A stretch of DNA of 64,000 bases from Dyella mobilis (GTDB lineage: Bacteria > Pseudomonadota > Gammaproteobacteria > Xanthomonadales > Rhodanobacteraceae), in contig NZ_JADIKF010000038.1 in assembly GCF_016904945.1 (NCBI RefSeq), positions 164,241 to 228,240 on the forward strand, read 5' to 3'. Positions 61,763-64,000 of the stretch are shown one piece after another (the first letter of the stretch is position 1; each line of letters opens with the position of its first letter). The translations under genes were made by a program, and so were the position numbers. A model generated the notes under the pieces. It saw only the letters and a program-made list of their open reading frames with translations. It searched no databases and was not told where the DNA came from.

Positions 61763-62548
61763 TCAGCGCATATCTCGTTCGCGCGACTTCCTGGTTATCC
61801 GTCGCCATACCCAGCGCCAACCCAAGGCCAACGGAAACGCCAGCAGCAGGAACGGAATGCCGTAGGCGAGCATCTGCAGGGCATCGCGAATCCCTTCGTA
61901 GAGCTGATCGATGCTGCTATCCAGCGAGATTCCAAGATGGTGACCGCCGCCCTCCTCGACAAAATCCAGCTCGAGTAGATTGGTGTCGATGCGCCGCTGC
62001 TGCTGCGCCGAGACGTTCTGGAGATTTTCCCGTTCCACCTGGATCTGCGCTCGTTCGTGACCCAGCGCGATCAGGTCGCTGGGCGAGAGATCCTTGCGCT
62101 GTGAAAGCTGCTCCATCTGCGCGGAGTAGGCGTCCAGTTGTTTCAGCTTCTGGTCGTTGTCCTGGACCGCGTCGGCCAGGTCTTCGGCATGCGTCTGCCG
62201 CCAGGCCAGCTTGCCGTTTTGCCCGGCCATGGTGGCGAGCGGCTCGACTCCGGCAGGCACTACGCGCAGTGTGAGTGCTCCGCTGTGCTCGCTCTGCTCG
62301 ATGCTCAATACGTTGCACGCACCGAAGCGCGCCGATTCGCAGGCTTCGCGTACGGCTGCCACGCGCGGCGCGATCTGCGCATCGGGCAATTCGATGCGCA
62401 GATGATGCTCGTAGGCCAGCTTGGCGCCGGCCTTGCCCGTTTCGCCGGAGATAAACGACGCTGGCGCCGCCACTGCGTGCTTGTTCGCACACCCGGCGGT
62501 CGCCAGTATCAAAATGACCAGCCACGTTGCCCGTCTCGTCACGTGCAT
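61763..62548 (-). CDS. DUF4349 lipoprotein
   Basis: 261 residues. A lipobox LATAGC (LVILILATAGC) gives a lipidated cysteine near residue 20. The body matches DUF4349: AYEHHLRIELPDAQIAPRVA, the helical coiled region LEQLSQRKDLSPSDLIALGH to VERENLQNVSAQQQRRIDTN, ending in LLELDFVEEGGGHHLGI and a C-terminal membrane helix (GIPFLLLAFPLALGWRWVWR). The combination of lipid anchor and C-terminal helix is typical of the family. Role unknown. Confidence 0.8.
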   Translation of the reverse strand: MHVTRRATWLVILILATAGCANKHAVAAPASFISGETGKAGAKLAYEHHLRIELPDAQIAPRVAAVREACESARFGACNVLSIEQSEHSGALTLRVVPAGVEPLATMAGQNGKLAWRQTHAEDLADAVQDNDQKLKQLDAYSAQMEQLSQRKDLSPSDLIALGHERAQIQVERENLQNVSAQQQRRIDTNLLELDFVEEGGGHHLGISLDSSIDQLYEGIRDALQMLAYGIPFLLLAFPLALGWRWVWRRITRKSRERDMR

Positions 62549-62567
62549 GCGATTGCCTTCCTCGAAG

Positions 62568-63251
62568 TCATGGCGAACTTCCGAAACGCCGGCCGAGCAA
62601 GCGGCCGAACCGGCTCTTCAATGCAGGGGCATCGTATTCATCGAGTATCTGCGCATGCTCGACGGCAACTTCGTAGCCGCGAATGCTGCCCATGTCGCTA
62701 CAGCTGCTGTGCGGCGGCGCTTCGGCGATGACGAGCAAGCGGCCTGGACCGAGCCAGCCTCCCGCGCCGACATTGGGAATTTCCGCACAACCGCCTTTCC
62801 TCGCCTGAAACTTCGCGGCGACGAGCTTCGAAAGCTCGTACGAGTGCAGGCCGTCGGGTGTCACCGCATAGGCGGTAACCGTCCAGGTGCCCACCCAGCC
62901 GCCGTCGCTCTGGGTTACCGCGAACTCGCGCGAATCCGGCGCCCAATTCACCTCGGCGAGGTCCTCGATCTCAAGCGGTTTCGACGCGGCCTTGCCGCTG
63001 GCATCGATGACCGCCAATGCGTCATCGGTTACTTTCAGCGCAAGCGTGTGGCTGGGCGACCGGACGGTGCTGACCCGTGTTCCCGCCGGCGCATCGGCAA
63101 TGTCGGTTTCACCTGGCCACAAATACACGCCCGCTGCACTCCATTGCCCGGGTTGCTCGACTTCGACAGTGGATTGCTGCGCGGCGCAGGTCGCGGTTGC
63201 GATCAAGGCCAGGACGATGACAACGTAACGACGCTTCCGATGCTGTGCCAT
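62568..63251 (-). CDS. Secreted hypothetical protein
   Basis: 227 residues with a signal peptide (RRYVVIVLALIATATCAAQQ). Mature part is beta-rich with tryptophan-containing strands (GQWSAAGVYLWPGETDIADA, EVNWAPDSREFAVTQSDGGW) and a cysteine pair (GGCAEIPN, HSSCSDMG). The strand pattern suggests a beta-propeller or sandwich. The DUF4349 gene follows 19 bases away on the same strand, so they may be co-transcribed. Confidence 0.6.
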   Translation of the reverse strand: MAQHRKRRYVVIVLALIATATCAAQQSTVEVEQPGQWSAAGVYLWPGETDIADAPAGTRVSTVRSPSHTLALKVTDDALAVIDASGKAASKPLEIEDLAEVNWAPDSREFAVTQSDGGWVGTWTVTAYAVTPDGLHSYELSKLVAAKFQARKGGCAEIPNVGAGGWLGPGRLLVIAEAPPHSSCSDMGSIRGYEVAVEHAQILDEYDAPALKSRFGRLLGRRFGSSP

Positions 63252-63296
63252 GAGTCGGACACGATCCCGCTGGTGTGATGTCTTCGGTACGGTAGA

Positions 63297-63325
63297 AGGC
63301 CCGGCAACAATGTGCTGCCGGGCCT
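63297..63325 (-). terminator. Hairpin between the DUF1161 gene and the gene at 62568
   Basis: AGGCCCGGCA (63297-63306) and TGCCGGGCCT (63316-63325) make a perfect 10-bp stem with a nine-base loop, 29 bases past the DUF1161 stop codon on the minus strand. Confidence 0.7.
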
Positions 63326-63354
63326 CGATGTCGTTAGACGACTATCGCGCGGAC

Positions 63355-63675
63355 TCAGCCGCCGCTGGACGAACTGGACGCCGGTGCCGATTTGTCGGCG
63401 GCCGGTTGCTCCTTCGACTTGCTGTCGGATTTGTCACCGCTCGCCGCCGCTTCGCCGCGGGTGTAGACGATGGATTTGTTGCCTTCACACTGGCCGACCA
63501 CCTTGCCGCCATTCTTGTCGGCCTGATCGGCCGAGACCACGTCCAGGCTGTAATTGCTTACACCGGCGGCCTTGATCTTGGCATCGATACTGGATTTCAC
63601 GCTGTCGCACGACGCATGGGCAAGCAACGGCAGCGACATCAACGTCAAGGCGGCAATACACAAACGCTTCTTCAT
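63355..63675 (-). CDS. DUF1161 domain periplasmic protein
   Basis: 106 residues from ATG 63675 on the complement (AGGAGAAGCC upstream); the longer frame to 63918 is rejected on that basis. Signal peptide MKKRLCIAALTLMSLPLLAH. DUF1161 core: CDSVKSSIDAKIKAAGVSNY, SLDVVSADQADKNGGKVVGQ, CEGNKSIVYTR. The C-terminus is low-complexity Ser/Ala/Lys. Small stress-related envelope proteins belong to this family; function unknown. Confidence 0.75.
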   Translation of the reverse strand: MKKRLCIAALTLMSLPLLAHASCDSVKSSIDAKIKAAGVSNYSLDVVSADQADKNGGKVVGQCEGNKSIVYTRGEAAASGDKSDSKSKEQPAADKSAPASSSSSGG

Positions 63676-64000
63676 GGCTTCTCCTCGTTGGCCTGTTTCA
63701 CATCGAAAGTAGGACGACGCCACGCGGGGGCATGAGTCGGTATTCACTTCCCTGATTTTCCCCGCGGCACGTGGCCATCCTAGAGGGGCGGAACGAATAC
63801 ATCCAGAGGCAGCCCGGCTGCTTCCCCGAAAAACGCCCGAGTTCGAAAGAAACCTGCCGGTTATGGGCCGCCTGCGCGCTTTTCCAGCCGTGGCGTGCCC
63901 GTGCCATCCGGATAGCATTCCAGCGCCGTCACGTGACTATCCCGTGATTTCACAATGTGGACATAAAGAAGTCGCCCGCAGCGGGGATTTCGGACGCGGG
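63676..64000. other. Intergenic end region, no gene seen
   Basis: Upstream region of the DUF1161 gene on the minus strand. No frame has a ribosome binding site and coding character. No hairpin, repeat or recognisable promoter was assigned; the window ends in the middle of it. Confidence 0.4.

Noticed and set aside
1..64000. CRISPR array, tRNA, rRNA, transposase or integrase
   Set aside because: No regularly spaced direct repeats, no cloverleaf with matching anticodon arm, no rRNA-like stretch and no recombinase motif were seen.

Overview
The window looks like a chromosomal segment of a soil or plant-associated gammaproteobacterium of the Rhodanobacteraceae/Xanthomonadaceae type (Dyella, Rhodanobacter and Luteibacter are candidates). 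This rests on the mix of large TonB-dependent receptors, DUF4124, DUF1161, DUF4826 and DUF1428 proteins, a dkgB-yafC type pair, a FecI-FecR-FecA unit and a FliA-type chemotaxis promoter. It is inference from gene content; no rRNA or tRNA is present to test it.

Three parts can be told apart. (1) About 1-36 kb is an accessory-looking region of some forty mostly short genes, nearly all on the + strand. Most have their own ribosome binding site, many encode small secreted, lipo- or membrane proteins, and few have recognisable families (S33 hydrolase, a frameshifted Imm35 gene, DUF4826, TonB C-terminal lipoprotein, gluzincin-like secreted protease, SDR plus AraC regulator, DHCW cupin, DUF4124, bacterial PH domain, SnoaL-like, TPR, KOW-like). 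Intergenic gaps repeatedly hold degenerate copies of a short palindrome close to GTCCGCTTTCGACCCAAAG followed by CGGAC. Near the right end of this part, a large TonB-dependent receptor precedes a secreted clan GH-A-like glycoside hydrolase with three cysteine-containing repeats, a possible carbohydrate-use pair.

(2) About 36-39.5 kb holds a small polymorphic-toxin locus. A short secreted Rhs-core protein ends in a deaminase-like domain (HAE and CPDC motifs). It overlaps by an ATGA junction a DUF416-like gene that is the probable immunity partner. The pair sits between two near-identical ~490 bp direct repeats that carry most of a small membrane-protein gene.

(3) About 39.7-64 kb is GC-rich and denser. 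It contains a dkgB plus OYE-family reductase operon divergent from a yafC-like LysR gene with a palindromic operator; a large palindromic intergenic repeat; a 28-residue peptide gene behind an 18-bp palindrome and a perfect intrinsic terminator; a multicopper oxidase; a 2OG-Fe(II) oxygenase; a FecI/FecR/TonB receptor system with a PHP-domain phosphoesterase and an AIM24 protein; a serine beta-lactamase-fold hydrolase; and a chemosensory operon (soluble double-PAS MCP, CheR, CheD, a triple-CheW protein) preceded by a textbook sigma-28 promoter. An SGNH hydrolase and three small envelope-protein genes close the window on the minus strand. No CRISPR array, integrase, transposase, tRNA or rRNA was seen.
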